A DNA stretch of 64,000 nucleotides from positions 27,728,190 through 27,792,189 of the forward strand of contig NC_091312.1 of assembly GCF_038502225.1 (NCBI RefSeq). The letters are read 5' to 3'. The notes below the pieces were generated by a model. That model made no database searches, had not been told where the DNA came from, and saw only the letters and a list, made by a program, of their open reading frames with translations. This document shows positions 49,978 to 63,825 of the stretch, one piece after another. The stretch comes from Cherax quadricarinatus. Lineage: Eukaryota; Arthropoda; Malacostraca; Decapoda; Parastacidae. Every line of letters begins with the position of its first letter. The stretch's first letter is position 1. Both the position numbers and the translations under genes were made by a program.

Positions 49978-52580
49978 ACTCACCTAATTGTGGTTGCAGG
50001 GGTCGAGACTCAGCTCCTGGCCCTGCCTCTTCACTGATCGCTACTGGATCCTCTCTCTCTCTGCTTCCTGAGCTTTGTCATACCTCTTCTTAAAACTATG
50101 TATGGTTCCTGCCTCCACTACTTCACTTGCTAGGCTATTCCACTTGCTGACAACTCTATGACTGAAGAAATACTTCCTAACGTCCCTGTGACTCGTCTGA
50201 GTCTTCAGCTTCCAGTTGTGACCCCTTGTCCCTGTCTCCCCTCTCTGGAACATCCTATCTCTGTCCACCTTGTCTATTCCCCGCAGTATCTTGTATGTTG
50301 TTATCATGTCTCCCCTGACTCTTCTGTCCTCCAGTGTCGTCAGTCCGATTTCCCTTAACCTTTCCTCGTACGACATTCCCTTGAGCTCTGGGACTAGCCT
50401 TGTTGCAAACCTTTGTACTTTCTCTAACTTCTTGACGTGCTTGACCAAGTGTGGGTTCCAGACTGGTGCTGCATACTCCAGTATGGGCCTAACATACACA
50501 GTGTACAGTGTCTTGAACGATTCCTTATTAAGGTATCGGAACGCTATTCTCAGGTTTGCCAGGTGCCCGTATGCTGCAGCGGTTATTTGGTTGATGTGTG
50601 CCTCCGGTGATGTGCTCGGTGTTATGGTCACCCCAAGGTCTTTCTCCCTGAGTGAGGTCTGTAGTCTTTGTCCACCTAGCCTATACTCTGTCTGCGGTCT
50701 TCTTTGCCCCTCCCCAATCTTCATGACTCTGCATTTGGCTGGATTGAATTCGAGAAGCCAGTTGCTGGACCACATGTCCAGCCTGTCCAGGTCTCTTTGC
50801 AGTCCTGCCTCATTCTCGTCCGATTTAATTCTTCTCATCAACTTCACGTCATCTGCGAACAGGGACACTTCAGAGTCTATTCCTTCCATCATGTCGTTCA
50901 CATATATCAAAAATAGCACTGGTCCTAGAACTGACCCCTGTGGGACCCCGCTCGTGACAGGCGCCCACTGTGATACCTCTTCACGTACCATGACTCGTTG
51001 CTGCCTCCCTGTCAAGTATTCCCTTATCCATTGCAGTGCCCTCCCTTTTACGTGCGCCTGATCCTCCAGCTTCTGCACTAATCTCTTGTGGGGAACTGTG
51101 TCAAAGGCCTTCCTGCAGTCTAGGAAAACACAATCTACCCACCCCTCTCTCTCGTGTCTTACTTCTGTTACCTTGTCATAAAACTCCAGGAGGTTTGTGA
51201 TACAAGATTTGCCTTCCATGAACCCATGCTGGTTTTCATTTATAATCTTGTTCCTTTCCAGGTGTTCGATCACTCTCCTCCTGATAATCTTCTCCATGAC
51301 TTTGCACACAATACATGTCAGAGACACAGGTCTGTAGTTTAGTGCCTCGTTTCTGTTTCCTTTCTTAAATATGGGGACTACATTAGCTGTCTTCCATTTC
51401 TCAGGTAGTTGCCCAGTTTCAAGGGATGTGTTGAAGATTGTGGTTAGAGGCACGCACAGCATCTCTGCTACTTCTCTATGGACCCATGGGGAGATGTTGT
51501 CCGGTCCCATTGCCTTTGAGGTGTCAAGGTCACTTAAGAGCTTCTTCACCTCCTCCTCAGTTGTTCGTATGCCACCCAACACTTGTTGGTATATTCCCTC
51601 TTGATGTTCCCTTCTGTGCTGTCTTCCCACAGCCCTTCCTGTCTCTACTGTAAAAACTTCCTTAAATCTCCTGTTCAGCTCCTCACATACCTCCTGATCA
51701 TTTCTTGTGAGTTCTCCACCTTCTGTCCTTAATCTGATCACCTGGTCTTTGACTGTTGTCTTCCTCCTGATGTGGCTATACAACAGTTTCGGGTCAGTCT
51801 TGATTCTCGATGCTATGTCATTTTCATACTGTCGCTGGGCCTCCCTCCTTACCTGTGCGTACTCATTCCTGGCTCTGCGACTAATCTCCCTATTTTCGTG
51901 TGTTCTCTGCCTTCTGTACTTTTTCCATTCTCTATTGCACTTTGTTTTTGCCTCCTTACACCGTCGGGTAAACCAGGGGCTCGTTCTGGTCTTCCCGTTG
52001 TTACTGTTGCCCTTGGGAATAAACCTTTCCACTGCCTCCTTGCATTTTGTTGTTACATATTCCATCATTTCATTTACTGGCTTTCCTGCCAGTTCTCTGT
52101 CCCACTGGACCTCCCGCAGGAAGTTCTTCAACCCTATGTAGTCCCCTCTTTTATAGTCAGGCTTTACCCATTCAACTCCTGTTATTCTCTCCACTTGCAG
52201 CTCTACTATGTATTCAAAGCACAGAACCACGTGGTCGCTAGCTCCTAGGGGACTCTCATACTTGATGTCCTCAATATCTGAGCTGCCCAGGGTGAACACA
52301 AGGTCCAATCTTGCTGGTTCATCCTCCCCTCTCACTCTGGTAGTGTCCTTAACATGTTGGTGCATGAGGTTTTCCAGCACCACGTCCAACATCCTGGCTC
52401 TCCATGTTTCGGGACCCCCATGTGGCTCCAGGTTTTCCCAGTCAATCTCCCTGTGGTTGAAATCCCCCATAACCAGCAACTTTGCTCTGCTGGAGTGAGC
52501 TCTTCTTGCCACCTCAGCAAGTGTGTCCACCATTGCTCTGTTGCTCTCTTCATATTCCTCTCTTGGCCTCCTGCAGTTCT
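49978..52580 (-). mobile_element. CR1-A LINE, 2.6-kb copy
   Basis: Bounded at both ends by (GT)n. The 5' truncation is inside the endonuclease: the first element codons, PQNCRRPREEYEESNRAM, begin right beside (GGT)n-(GT)n at about 52580. The tail is tactcacctaattgtggttg. Confidence 0.92.
50041..52578 (-). CDS. CR1-like endonuclease (partial)-reverse transcriptase, intact frame
   Basis: About 845 codons without a stop. The second half of the endonuclease (LLVMGDFNHREIDWEN, GASDHVVLCFEY) is followed by a basic linker, then RT blocks AMGPDNISPW, NYRPVSLTCI, CVFLDCRKAFDTVPHK, SGVPQGSVLGPVLF and SLFADDVKLM, and the C-terminal VRPILEYAAPVWNPHL, RRVRGDMITTYKIL and VVSKWNSL. All RT catalytic residues are present; the endonuclease lacks its N-terminal third including the metal-binding Glu. 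No true start codon, so it is probably not autonomous. It differs from the 46-kb copy by many substitutions, so it is a different subfamily, closer to the copy at 5.5-6.6 kb. Confidence 0.9.
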   Translation of the reverse strand, partial: NCRRPREEYEESNRAMVDTLAEVARRAHSSRAKLLVMGDFNHREIDWENLEPHGGPETWRARMLDVVLENLMHQHVKDTTRVRGEDEPARLDLVFTLGSSDIEDIKYESPLGASDHVVLCFEYIVELQVERITGVEWVKPDYKRGDYIGLKNFLREVQWDRELAGKPVNEMMEYVTTKCKEAVERFIPKGNSNNGKTRTSPWFTRRCKEAKTKCNREWKKYRRQRTHENREISRRARNEYAQVRREAQRQYENDIASRIKTDPKLLYSHIRRKTTVKDQVIRLRTEGGELTRNDQEVCEELNRRFKEVFTVETGRAVGRQHRREHQEGIYQQVLGGIRTTEEEVKKLLSDLDTSKAMGPDNISPWVHREVAEMLCVPLTTIFNTSLETGQLPEKWKTANVVPIFKKGNRNEALNYRPVSLTCIVCKVMEKIIRRRVIEHLERNKIINENQHGFMEGKSCITNLLEFYDKVTEVRHEREGWVDCVFLDCRKAFDTVPHKRLVQKLEDQAHVKGRALQWIREYLTGRQQRVMVREEVSQWAPVTSGVPQGSVLGPVLFLIYVNDMMEGIDSEVSLFADDVKLMRRIKSDENEAGLQRDLDRLDMWSSNWLLEFNPAKCRVMKIGEGQRRPQTEYRLGGQRLQTSLREKDLGVTITPSTSPEAHINQITAAAYGHLANLRIAFRYLNKESFKTLYTVYVRPILEYAAPVWNPHLVKHVKKLEKVQRFATRLVPELKGMSYEERLREIGLTTLEDRRVRGDMITTYKILRGIDKVDRDRMFQRGETGTRGHNWKLKTQTSHRDVRKYFFSHRVVSKWNSLASEVVEAGTIHSFKKRYDKAQEAERERIQ

Positions 52581-52992
<412 letters not shown>

Positions 52993-52995
<3 letters not shown>

Positions 52996-53532
52996 CTCAC
53001 CTAGTTGTACTCACCTAGTTGAGGTTGCAGGGGTCGAGTCCAAGCTCCTGGCCCCGCCTCTTCACTGGTCGCTACTAGGTCACTCTCCCTGAACCATGAG
53101 CTTTATCGTACCTCTGCTTAAAGCTATGTATGGATCCTGCCTCCACTACATCGCTTCCCAAACCATTCCACTTCCTGACTACTCTGTGGCTGAAGAAATA
53201 CTTCCTAACATCCCTTTGATTCATCTGTGTCTTCAGCTTCCAACTGTGTCCCCTTGTTACTCTGTCCAATCTCTGGAACATCCTGTCTTTGTCCACCTTG
53301 TCAATTCCTCTCAGTACTTTGTATGTCGTTTTCATGTCCCCCCTATCTCTCCTGTCCTCCAGTGTCGTCAGGTTGATTTCCCTTAACCTCTCCTCGTAGG
53401 ACATACCTCTTAGCTCTGGGACTAGTCTTGTTGCAAACCTTTGCACTTTCTCTAGTTTCTTTACGTGCTTGGCTAGGTGTGGGTTCCAAACTGGTGCCGC
53501 ATACTCCAATATGGGCCTAACGTACACGGTGT
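52993..53532 (-). mobile_element. CR1-A fragment (540 bp)
   Basis: Starts with a doubled tail unit (actcacctagttgt, then actcacctagttgagg) and carries the last ~145 codons of the ORF (VRPILEYAAPVWNP to GRVT, ending at 53075). At its 5' edge the sequence cgtacacggtgtactcacc switches straight into another tail fragment through shared GTGTAC. Confidence 0.9.
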
Positions 53533-53605
53533 ACTCACCTATTTGTGGTTGCAGGGGTCGAGTCTTAGCTCCTGGCCCCGGTGTGTGTGTGTGTGTGTGT
53601 GTGTG
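53533..53605 (-). mobile_element. Solo CR1-A tail and short (GT)n
   Basis: A 49-bp tail (ctcacctatttgtggttgca to ctcctggccccg), then 12 GT units. Confidence 0.85.
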
Positions 53606-53880
53606 GTGACAGCTTTTTGCTCTGTGTAGAGTTTTATCAAATAATGTTTCGTCCTCTATAGAGCTTTTTCGAGTCACGTTTCAATTTTTTGTACAGCTTT
53701 ATCAAGTAATTTTTCGTTTTTTTGGAGCTTTATTAAGGCATGTTTGGACCTTTGTAGAGCTTCATCAAGTCAGGTTCCTGTCTGTGTAGAACTTTCTCGA
53801 TTCATGTTTCGCTCTGTGTGGAACTTTATCAAGTCATGATCGGATGAAGCTCTACCAAGATCGGATACCTGACCACAATA
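53606..53880 (-). repeat. Tandem ~45-bp repeat of the hairpin core, about 6 copies
   Basis: On the minus strand the units read CTTGATAAAG, then a stem of the type CTCT-ACAC-AGAG, then CGAAACATG, one after another (clearest at 53795-53850). Units diverge strongly. It is the same core as in the inverted pairs, here in direct tandem. Confidence 0.65.
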
Positions 53881-54540
<660 letters not shown>

Positions 54541-55035
54541 TCTGGATAGATCTGTCCTTTCAGCAGAGCCTTGAACACAGGAGGGATGTGGGTGGCCTTA
54601 CTGTTATGTACAAGGCCAATATTGTCAAAGTACCACACTTGGATCCACTTCGAAGACAGCGTGAAACAAGCTTTTATGCCACAAGACGGGCAGAAAGCAG
54701 CAACTTCACTCTGGCTGTACCCTTCTCCAGAACATCACTCCATCTGAAATCATATATACCCAGGATGACTCGAGTATGGAACACATTCGTACAGCATAAT
54801 GATGTCAACGAGATAAAGTCAGTTGATCAAATGAAAATGCTGGCCCACAGATGGCTCCAACTTCATCCTGTTCCCTACTTGTATGTCTCATAACAATGAA
54901 AATGCTTTCAAATGAGCTGATGTAGGTAACAGCTCTTAGCTTGCCAATAAAGTTAGGAATCCTTAACCTGTAAATAGCTTGTCAATAAAGCTAGGGATCC
55001 TTAACCTTGTCAAACCCTGTGTAAAAAAAAAGAGA
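54541..55035 (+). mobile_element. 3' end of an unassigned non-LTR element
   Basis: A short frame (54588-54893) ends in a LINE-like C-terminus: TSLHLKSYIPRMTRVWNTF and then HRWLQLHPVPY. The 3' UTR follows, with a duplicated segment containing CAATAAAG (54946 and 54979) and a run of A at 55023. The layout of RT tail, AATAAA and poly(A) suggests a 5'-truncated retrotransposon copy bordered by (GA)n. The clade is not determined. Confidence 0.5.
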
Positions 55036-55233
55036 GATAGAGAGAGAGTAAAAAATAAATAAAGACAAAGAAAGGAAGACAAAAATGATAACAAATAAAG
55101 GAGGAAAAATATTACTATATACAAGTATATATATAAAAAAAAAAACAGAGAAAATAATGAAGAAAACGAAAAAAAAACGAAAATCACAGTAAAATTCCCG
55201 TAGAATTGAATGTTTGTGCGAGCAAGAGTTGTA

Positions 55234-55278
55234 CCACTACTGCGATTTATGCCACTGTGGTATAAATCGCAGTAGTGG
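55234..55278. repeat. Perfect 17-bp hairpin, 11-nt loop
   Basis: CCACTACTGCGATTTAT (55234-55250) and its exact reverse complement (55262-55278). A third related word, tataccaccac, follows at 55291. Confidence 0.9.
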
Positions 55279-55444
55279 ATATTAAGATTTATACCACCAC
55301 AGAGATATTAAACGTTCCTCTCTCCGTGCTCCACACTCTGTACATCAAATCTGTGAGAGAAAGAAATTTCCACTATGCAACGACAGTTCAGACTGCTGAG
55401 ACACTCTGGCTGTTTAATACAAGAAGGTTTACACAAAGCCAAGC

Positions 55445-55545
55445 AAAATTATCATTGAGCAACACCACCGAGGCGTGGTCATGGACCGGGACGCGGGGGC
55501 CTTGACCGCCTCCCAGAACATCCTTCCAGGTAGGTAGATCGACTC
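55445..55545 (+). mobile_element. LINE-C 3' end fragment
   Basis: Blocks gaggcgtggtcatggaccgg, gacgcgggggc and cttccaggtaggt match 25676-25735. Confidence 0.65.
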
Positions 55546-55689
55546 CCAAAGAAAACACAGAATAAAAATTAATCACTCCCTTCCAGTGTGTCTTACAGGA
55601 AAAAATCAAACTTTTAGCAAGCATAATTTTGTCTTATCCTAACAAAACGGATGACTGTTCCTCAAGAAAACAATAACAAACGAAGAGAA

Positions 55690-56010
55690 ACTAGGTGTAC
55701 ATGAAATTCTTTGCCAAGGCTGTAATTTTGTGTACATTGGGGAGACAAGGGGTCAACGCTTACATAGAATTATGGAGCAAAACACGTCTGTGAAATATAG
55801 CCAAGAGAGCTCTGCTTTTTTCTTACACCTCAAAAATCAGAAGAATAGGATGAATTGAGGCAAAGTAGAAACATTGAAAAAAAAAAAAGAAGACAACGTC
55901 AAGAAAAAACCAGCAGAAGCTGCCCTACTTGATGCAAAAGGCAATTTCAACACCTAACGAGGGAAAGGTATTCCTGATGTGATTTCAAAATTCACCAGGA
56001 AGGAATACAT
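55690..56010 (+). pseudogene. PLE GIY-YIG endonuclease fragment
   Basis: Reads EILCQGCNFVYIGETRGQRLHRI (about 55700-55770), then AFFLHLKNQKNRM and, after a poly(A) run, EAALLDAKGNFN. The order fits the GIY-YIG domain and C-terminus of PLEs, but it is short and broken. Confidence 0.5.
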
Positions 56011-56034
56011 TCCTGCGCCAGACCTAGGATTGTC

Positions 56035-56335
56035 ACGACCTGTGAACAGTCAGCGGTAACTACCAGCCACGACCTGTGATCAGACACCGGTAACTACCAG
56101 CCACGACCTTTGACCACACATCAGTAACTACCAGTGACCATGCACCAGTAACTACCACTGACCACACACCAGCAACTATCAGCCACGACCTGTGACCACA
56201 CACCGGTAACTACCAGCCACGACCTGTGACCACACACCAGTAACTACCTGCCACGACCTGTGACCACACACCGGTAACTATCAGCCACGCCTTGTGACCA
56301 CACACAGGTAACTACCAGCCACGACCTGTGACCTT
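56035..56335. repeat. 34-bp tandem repeat, about 8 irregular copies
   Basis: Units of ccacgacctgtgaccacaca and ccggtaactaccag; some units lack the gacctgt part. Confidence 0.88.
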
Positions 56336-56365
56336 ACCTTGTATGCAGCTTCCCAGCTCACTGAT

Positions 56366-59300
56366 TACACTCATCACTACCCATAGCACTACACACAACA
56401 CTACCCACAACACTACACACAACACTACCCACAACACTACACACAACACTACCCACAACACTACACACAACACTACCCACAACACTACACACAACACTAC
56501 ACACAACACTACAAACAACACCATATGCAACACTACATACAACACAACACATAACACTGCACACAACACTACACACAACACTGCATACAACACTACACAC
56601 AACACTACATACAACGCTACACACAACACTACACACAACACTACACACAACACTACACACAACACTACACACAACACTACACACAACACTACACACAACA
56701 CTACACACAACACTACACACAACACTACATACAACACTACATACAACACTACACACAACACTACAAACAACACTACATACAACACTACATACAACACTAC
56801 ATACAACACTACATACAGCAATACATACAACACTACACACAACACCACATACAACACAACACACAACACTACATACAACACAACACACAACACTACATAC
56901 AACACTACATACAAAACAACACACAACACTACACACAACACTACACACAACACTACATACAACACTACATACAACACTACATACAACACTACATACAACA
57001 CTACATACAACACTACACACAACACTACATACAACACTACATACAACACTACATACAACACTACACACAACACTACACACAACACTACATACAACACTAC
57101 ATACAATACTACATATAACACTACATACAACACTACATACAACACTACATACAACACTACATACAACACTATATACAACACTACATACAACACTACATAC
57201 AACACTACATACAACACTACATACAACACTATATACAACACTACATACAACACAGCATACAACACTACATACAACACTACATACAACACTACACACAACA
57301 CTACATACAACACTATATACAACACTACGTACAACACTACATACAACACTACACACAACACTACACACAACACTACATACAACACTACATACAACACTAC
57401 ATAAAACACTATATACAAAACTACGTACAACACTACATACAACACTACATACAACACTACATACAACACTACATACAACACTATATACAACACTACATAC
57501 AACACTACATACAACACTACATACAACACTACATACAACACTACATACAACACTACATACAACACTACATACAACACTACATACAACACTACATATAACA
57601 CTACACACAACACTACATACAACACTACATACAACACTACATACAACACTACATACAACACTATATACAACACTACATACAACACTACATACAACACTGT
57701 ATACAACACTACATACAACACTACATACAACACTATATACAACACTACATACAACACTACATACAACATTACATACAGCACTACATACAACACTACATAC
57801 AACACTACACACAACACTACACACAACACTACATACAACACTACATACAATACTACATATAACACTACATACAATACTACATACAACACTACATACAACA
57901 CTACATACAACACTATATACAACACTACATACAACACTACATACAACACTACATACAACACTACATACAACACTATATACAACACTACATACAACACAGC
58001 ATACAACACTACATACAACACTACATACAACACTACACACAACACTACATACAACACTATATACAACACTACGTACAACACTACATACAACACTACACAC
58101 AACACTACACACAACACTACATACAACACTACATACAACACTACATACAACACTATATACAAAACTACGTACAACACTACATACAACACTACATACAACA
58201 CTACATACAACACTACATACAACACTATATACAACACTACATACAACACTACATACAACACTACATACAACACTACATACAACACTACATACAACACTAC
58301 ATACAACACTACATACAACACTACATACAACACTACATACAACACTACATACAACACTACACACAACAATACATACAACACTACATACAACACTACATAC
58401 AACACTACATACAACACTATATACAACACTACATACAACACTACATACAACACTATATACAACACTACATACAACACTACATACAACACTATATACAACA
58501 CTACATACAACACTACATACAACACTACATACAGCACTACATACAACACTACATACAACACTATATACAACACTACATACAACACTACATACAACACTAT
58601 ATACAACACTACATACAACACTACACACAACACTACATACAACGCTACATACAATACTACATACAACACTACATACAACACTACATACAACACTACATAC
58701 AACACTACACACAACACTACATACAACACTACATACAATACTACATACAACACTATATACAACACTATATACAATACTACATACAACACTATATACAACA
58801 CTACATACAACACTACATACAACACTACATACAACACTACATACAACACTACACACAACACTGCATACAACACTATATACAACACTACGTACAACACTAC
58901 ATACAACACTACATACAACACTACATACAACACTACGTACAACACTACATACAACACTACATACAACACTACATATAACACTACATATAGCACTACATAC
59001 AACACTACATACAACACTACATATAACGCTACACACAACACTACATACAACACTATACACAACACAACATAAAACATTACACACAACACTGCTCACGACA
59101 CTACATACAACACTACACACAACACTACACACAACACTACATACAACACTACATACAACACTACACACAACACTACACACAACACTACATACAACACTAC
59201 ATACAACACTACACACAACACTACATACAACACTATATACAACACTACATACAACACTACATACAACACTACATACAACACTACATACAATACTATATAC

Positions 59301-61665
59301 AACACTACATATAACATTACATACAACACTACACACAACACTACATACAACACTACATACAACACTACATACAACACTACATACAACACTACATACAATA
59401 CTACATACAATACTACATACAACACTACATACAACACTACATACAACACTACATACAACACAACATACAACACTACATACAACACTACATACAACATTAC
59501 ATACAACACTTCACACAACACAACACACAACATTACATACAACACAACATACAACACTACATACAACACTACATACAACACTACATACAACATTACATAC
59601 AACACTTCACACAACACAACACACAACATTACATACAACACAACATACAACACTACATACAACACTATATACAACACTACATACAACACTACATACAACA
59701 TTGCACACAAAACTACATACAACACTACATACAACACTACATACAACACTACATACAACACTACATACAACACTATATACAACACTGCATACAACACTAC
59801 ACACAACACTACATACAACTATATACAACACTACATACAACACTACATACAACACTACATACAACACTACATACAACACTACATACAACACTACATACAA
59901 CACTATATACAACACTACATACAACACTACATACAACACTACACACAACACTACATACAACACTATATACAACACTACATACAACACTACACACAACACT
60001 ACATACAACACTATATACAACACTACATACAACACTACATACAACACTACATATAACACTACATACAACACTGCACACACTACTACATACAACACTACAT
60101 ACAACACTACATACAACACTATATACAACACTACATACAACACTACATACAACACTACACACAACACTACATACAACACTACATACAACACTACATACAA
60201 CACTACATACAACACTACATACAACACTACATATAACACTACATACAACACTGCACACACTACTACATACAACACTACATACAACACTACATACAACACT
60301 ATATACAACACAACATACAACACTACATACAACACTACATACAACACTACATACAACGCTACACACAACACTGCACACACTACTACATACAACACTACAT
60401 ACAACACTACATACAACACTATACACAACACAACATAAAACATTACACACAACACTGCTCACGAGACTACATACAACACTACATACAACACTACATACAA
60501 CACTACACACAACACTGCACACACTACTACATACAACACTACATACAACACTACATACAACACTACATACAACACTACACACAACACAACATACAACACT
60601 ACATACAACACTACATACAACATTACATACAACGCTTCACACAACACAACACACAACACTACATACAACACTACATACAACACTATATACAACACTGCAC
60701 ACAACACTACACACAACACTACATACAACACTACATACAGCACTACGTACACCACTACACACAACACTACACACAACACTACATACAACACTACACACAA
60801 CACTGCACACACTACTACATACAACACTACATACAACACTACATACAACACTACATACAACACTACACACAACACTACACACAACACTACATACAACACT
60901 ACACACAACACTACATACAACACTACATACAACACTACATACAACACTACATACAACACTACACACAACACTACACACAACACTACACACAACACTACAC
61001 ACAACACTACACACAACACTACACACAACACTACATACAACACTACATACAACACTACATACAACACTACATACAACATTACACACAACACTACACACAA
61101 CACTACATACAACACTACACACAACACTACATACAACACTACATACAACACTACATACAACACTACATGCAACACTACATACAACATTACACAACACACT
61201 ACATGCAACACTACATACAACAGTACACACAACACTACATACAACACTACATACAACACTACGTACAACACTTCACACAACACTACACACAACACTACAT
61301 ACAACACTACGTACAACACTACACACAACACTACACACAACACTACATGCAACACTACATACAGCACTACACACAACACTACGTACAACACTACATACAA
61401 CACTACATACAACACTACACACAACACTACATACAACACTACATACAACACTACACACAACACTACATACAACACTACACACAACACTACATACAACACT
61501 ACATACAACACTACGTACACCACTACACACAACACTACACACAACACTACACACAACACTACACACAACACTACACACAACACTACACACAACACTACAC
61601 ACAACACTACACACAACACAACACACAACACAACACACAACACTACACACAACACAACACACAGC
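56366..61665. repeat. 12-bp satellite ACATACAACACT, about 440 copies
   Basis: The array keeps its 12-bp phase for almost 5.3 kb, with a single deletion near 59819 changing phase. Units vary mainly ACATAC/ACACAC/ATATAC. The plus strand has almost no G. A variant aaaactacgta recurs at 57417 and 58161, 744 bp (62 units) apart, with matching variants around it, so large blocks duplicate. Frames of up to 992 codons are artefacts of the period. Confidence 0.97.
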
Positions 61666-62396
61666 CTGGTAATTGTTCAATCGAGACCAAAGTTTTTCTT
61701 AACACCTGTAATTTCTTAAATATTAATGTTTATTGATCACAAATTGACGCTTCTATATTTCCTATGTGTAGTACATACTTTCTGGTGTATACTTTCCCGG
61801 GTGGACTCTTGCCACACCCTGCATCATTATGTGCACGAGTGTGGAAAATTTCATGTATTCAGAAGACAATTCGCTCGTAAACGTTCAAGAAATATCAGTT
61901 TTATCCACTGGCATATTACCAACCACTCCGTAAAAAAAAAAAAACTGACTTTGTCTACTGTAAATGGCTCATAACCACTTACGGTTGTCTAAACAGTATA
62001 AATAGTTCAAAACCATATATAAGCTATACTGTAATGTTTTGTGACGGAGTTCATGACGGTTTTACCCACTCATTACAACTGTATCCAGGACACATTCTTT
62101 GAAGTACTTCATTACAACTGTATTTTGCTTAGCTAACATTACATGGTTGCCCAGTCACTTGGACACATATGTGACTTGTAATCTTTTGACCACCGCTCAC
62201 TGGATGGGTATGCCGTGCATAATAAAACCTGCGACTTACTAACTTTCGGTATATGCTTCCATTATATATACTTTTTGAAAATGATAATTGCTATAATATG
62301 TTTCACGCCTATGTAGGCCTTGTCCCACCAGGGAGACTAGTGGTGAGTAAGGGAGACAAAGAAAAAAAAAGAAGATAGGAGTCAGGGCAGATGAAA
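61666..62396. other. No recognised feature
   Basis: Mixed unique-looking sequence; one 82-codon frame (61726-61974) without motifs. Confidence 0.45.
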
Positions 62397-62978
62397 ATGT
62401 GAGGAGACAGCCAGGGTTTGGTAAGGAGCTGTGAGGAGACAGCCAGGGTATGGTGAGCTGTGAGGAGACAACCAGGGTATGGTGAGCTGTGAGGAGACAA
62501 CCAGGGTATGGTGAGCTGTGAGGAGGCAGCCAGGGTATGGTGAGCTGTGAGGAGACAGCCAGGGTATGGTGAGCTGTGAGGAGACAACCAGGGTATGGTG
62601 AGCTGTGAGGAGACAGCCAGGGTGTGGCGAGGAGCGGTGAGGAGACAGCCAGGGTATGGTGAGCTGTGAGGAGACAACCAGGGTATGGTGAGCTGTGAGG
62701 AGACAACCAGGGTATGGTGAGCTGTGAGGAGACAGCTAGGGTATGGTGAGCTGTGAGGAGACAGCCAGGGTATGGTGAGCTGTGAGGAGACAACCAGGGT
62801 ATGGTGAGCTGTGAGGAGACAGCCAGGGTATGGTGAGCTGTGACGAGACAACCAGGGTATGGTGAGCTGTGAGGAGACAACCAGGGTATGGTGAACTGTG
62901 AGGAGACAGCCAGGGTCTGGTGAGCTGTGAGGAGACAGCCAGGGTGTGGCGAGGAGCGGTGAGGAGACAGCCTCAAGG
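62397..62978. repeat. 29-bp minisatellite, about 20 copies
   Basis: Unit built on gaggagacaaccagggtatgg plus tgagctgt, with two longer variant units (ggtgtggcgaggagcggt) at 62620 and 62942, about 322 bp apart. Confidence 0.95.
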
Positions 62979-63164
62979 TACGAGGAGAGACAAGAATGAC
63001 ACAAAGACTTTCTGAAATTAGTGAAGATTATTATACTAGTTTCTAAATAATAATTATGATTAATCTTGAGCGCTAAATACGCGTGGGTCATTCCGAGTGG
63101 ATAGGTCGTGGGGACTTGATCCTTTCTCCATGCAGCGCTACATAACTGCTATTAGAATTTTGCA

Positions 63165-63310
63165 AGAGGAATCTGGACAAGTATCTTCACCAGGAGCCAG
63201 ATCACCCAGGCTGTAGTGGATATGTGGGCTAGCGGGCCGCCGGCAGCAACAGCCTGGTTGGTCAGGCAATGGCCGGGCTCCGGGAGTAGAAAAACTCTCG
63301 GAACTCATCA
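63165..63310 (+). mobile_element. LINE-C 3' end fragment
   Basis: ctggacaagtatcttcacca, then ccaggctgtagtggatatgt and gcagcaacagcctggttggt parallel 25570-25670 (the DRYLKSVPDQPGCGSY coding end). Confidence 0.7.
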
Positions 63311-63469
63311 AAGGTATTCACCTCGAAAAACTGTGTAAGTTTGGACCCAGTGTTCTTGTGTAGATGTATATTCTTGAGGCTCTGCAATCGGCAAGTAGAC
63401 TGGTTGTCGTACAAGGGTAAATCAGCAGTAGATTAGCTGTTGTAGAAGCGGGAAACGGAAGTAGACAAG

Positions 63470-63735
63470 TTATTGAAGCAAGGTGTAGGGTGGCTATCGT
63501 AGCCTGACGCGGGTGGTTGTTATAGCCTGATAGGGGTGGTTGTTGTAGCCTGACGGGGGTGGTTGCAGCCTACTGAGGTAGTTATAGCCTTCTGAGGAAG
63601 GGGTAGTAGTAGTTGTTGTGGTGCTTCTTGTAGCCAGATGGGATAATGGTTGTAGCCTGATAGGGAAGAATAGTTACCAATGGTTACTATATCTGATAAA
63701 GGGTAGTTTTGTTGCCTGATAGGGGGTGGTTACCT
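63470..63735. repeat. Irregular GGTGGTTGTWGTAGCCTG repeat
   Basis: About ten loose units of 20-30 bp with tagcctgayrgggg; no strict period. Confidence 0.7.
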
Positions 63736-63744
63736 GGAAGTTAC

Positions 63745-63825
63745 CTGTTAACAATTTCGTGGGTTCACTGCCTCTAGCGGCCCGGTCCCAAACCAGGCCT
63801 CCCAGTTGCTGGTCTGGTATAATAC
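63745..63825 (-). mobile_element. LINE-C 3' tail fragment, minus strand
   Basis: gcggcccggtcccaaaccag and gcctcccagttgctggtctg match the reverse complement of the LINE-C end. Confidence 0.6.

Noticed and set aside
56312..61680. Open frames up to 992 codons rich in Cys/Val/Ser or Leu/Tyr/Val
   Set aside because: Artefacts of the 12-bp satellite; several frames on both strands are open at once.
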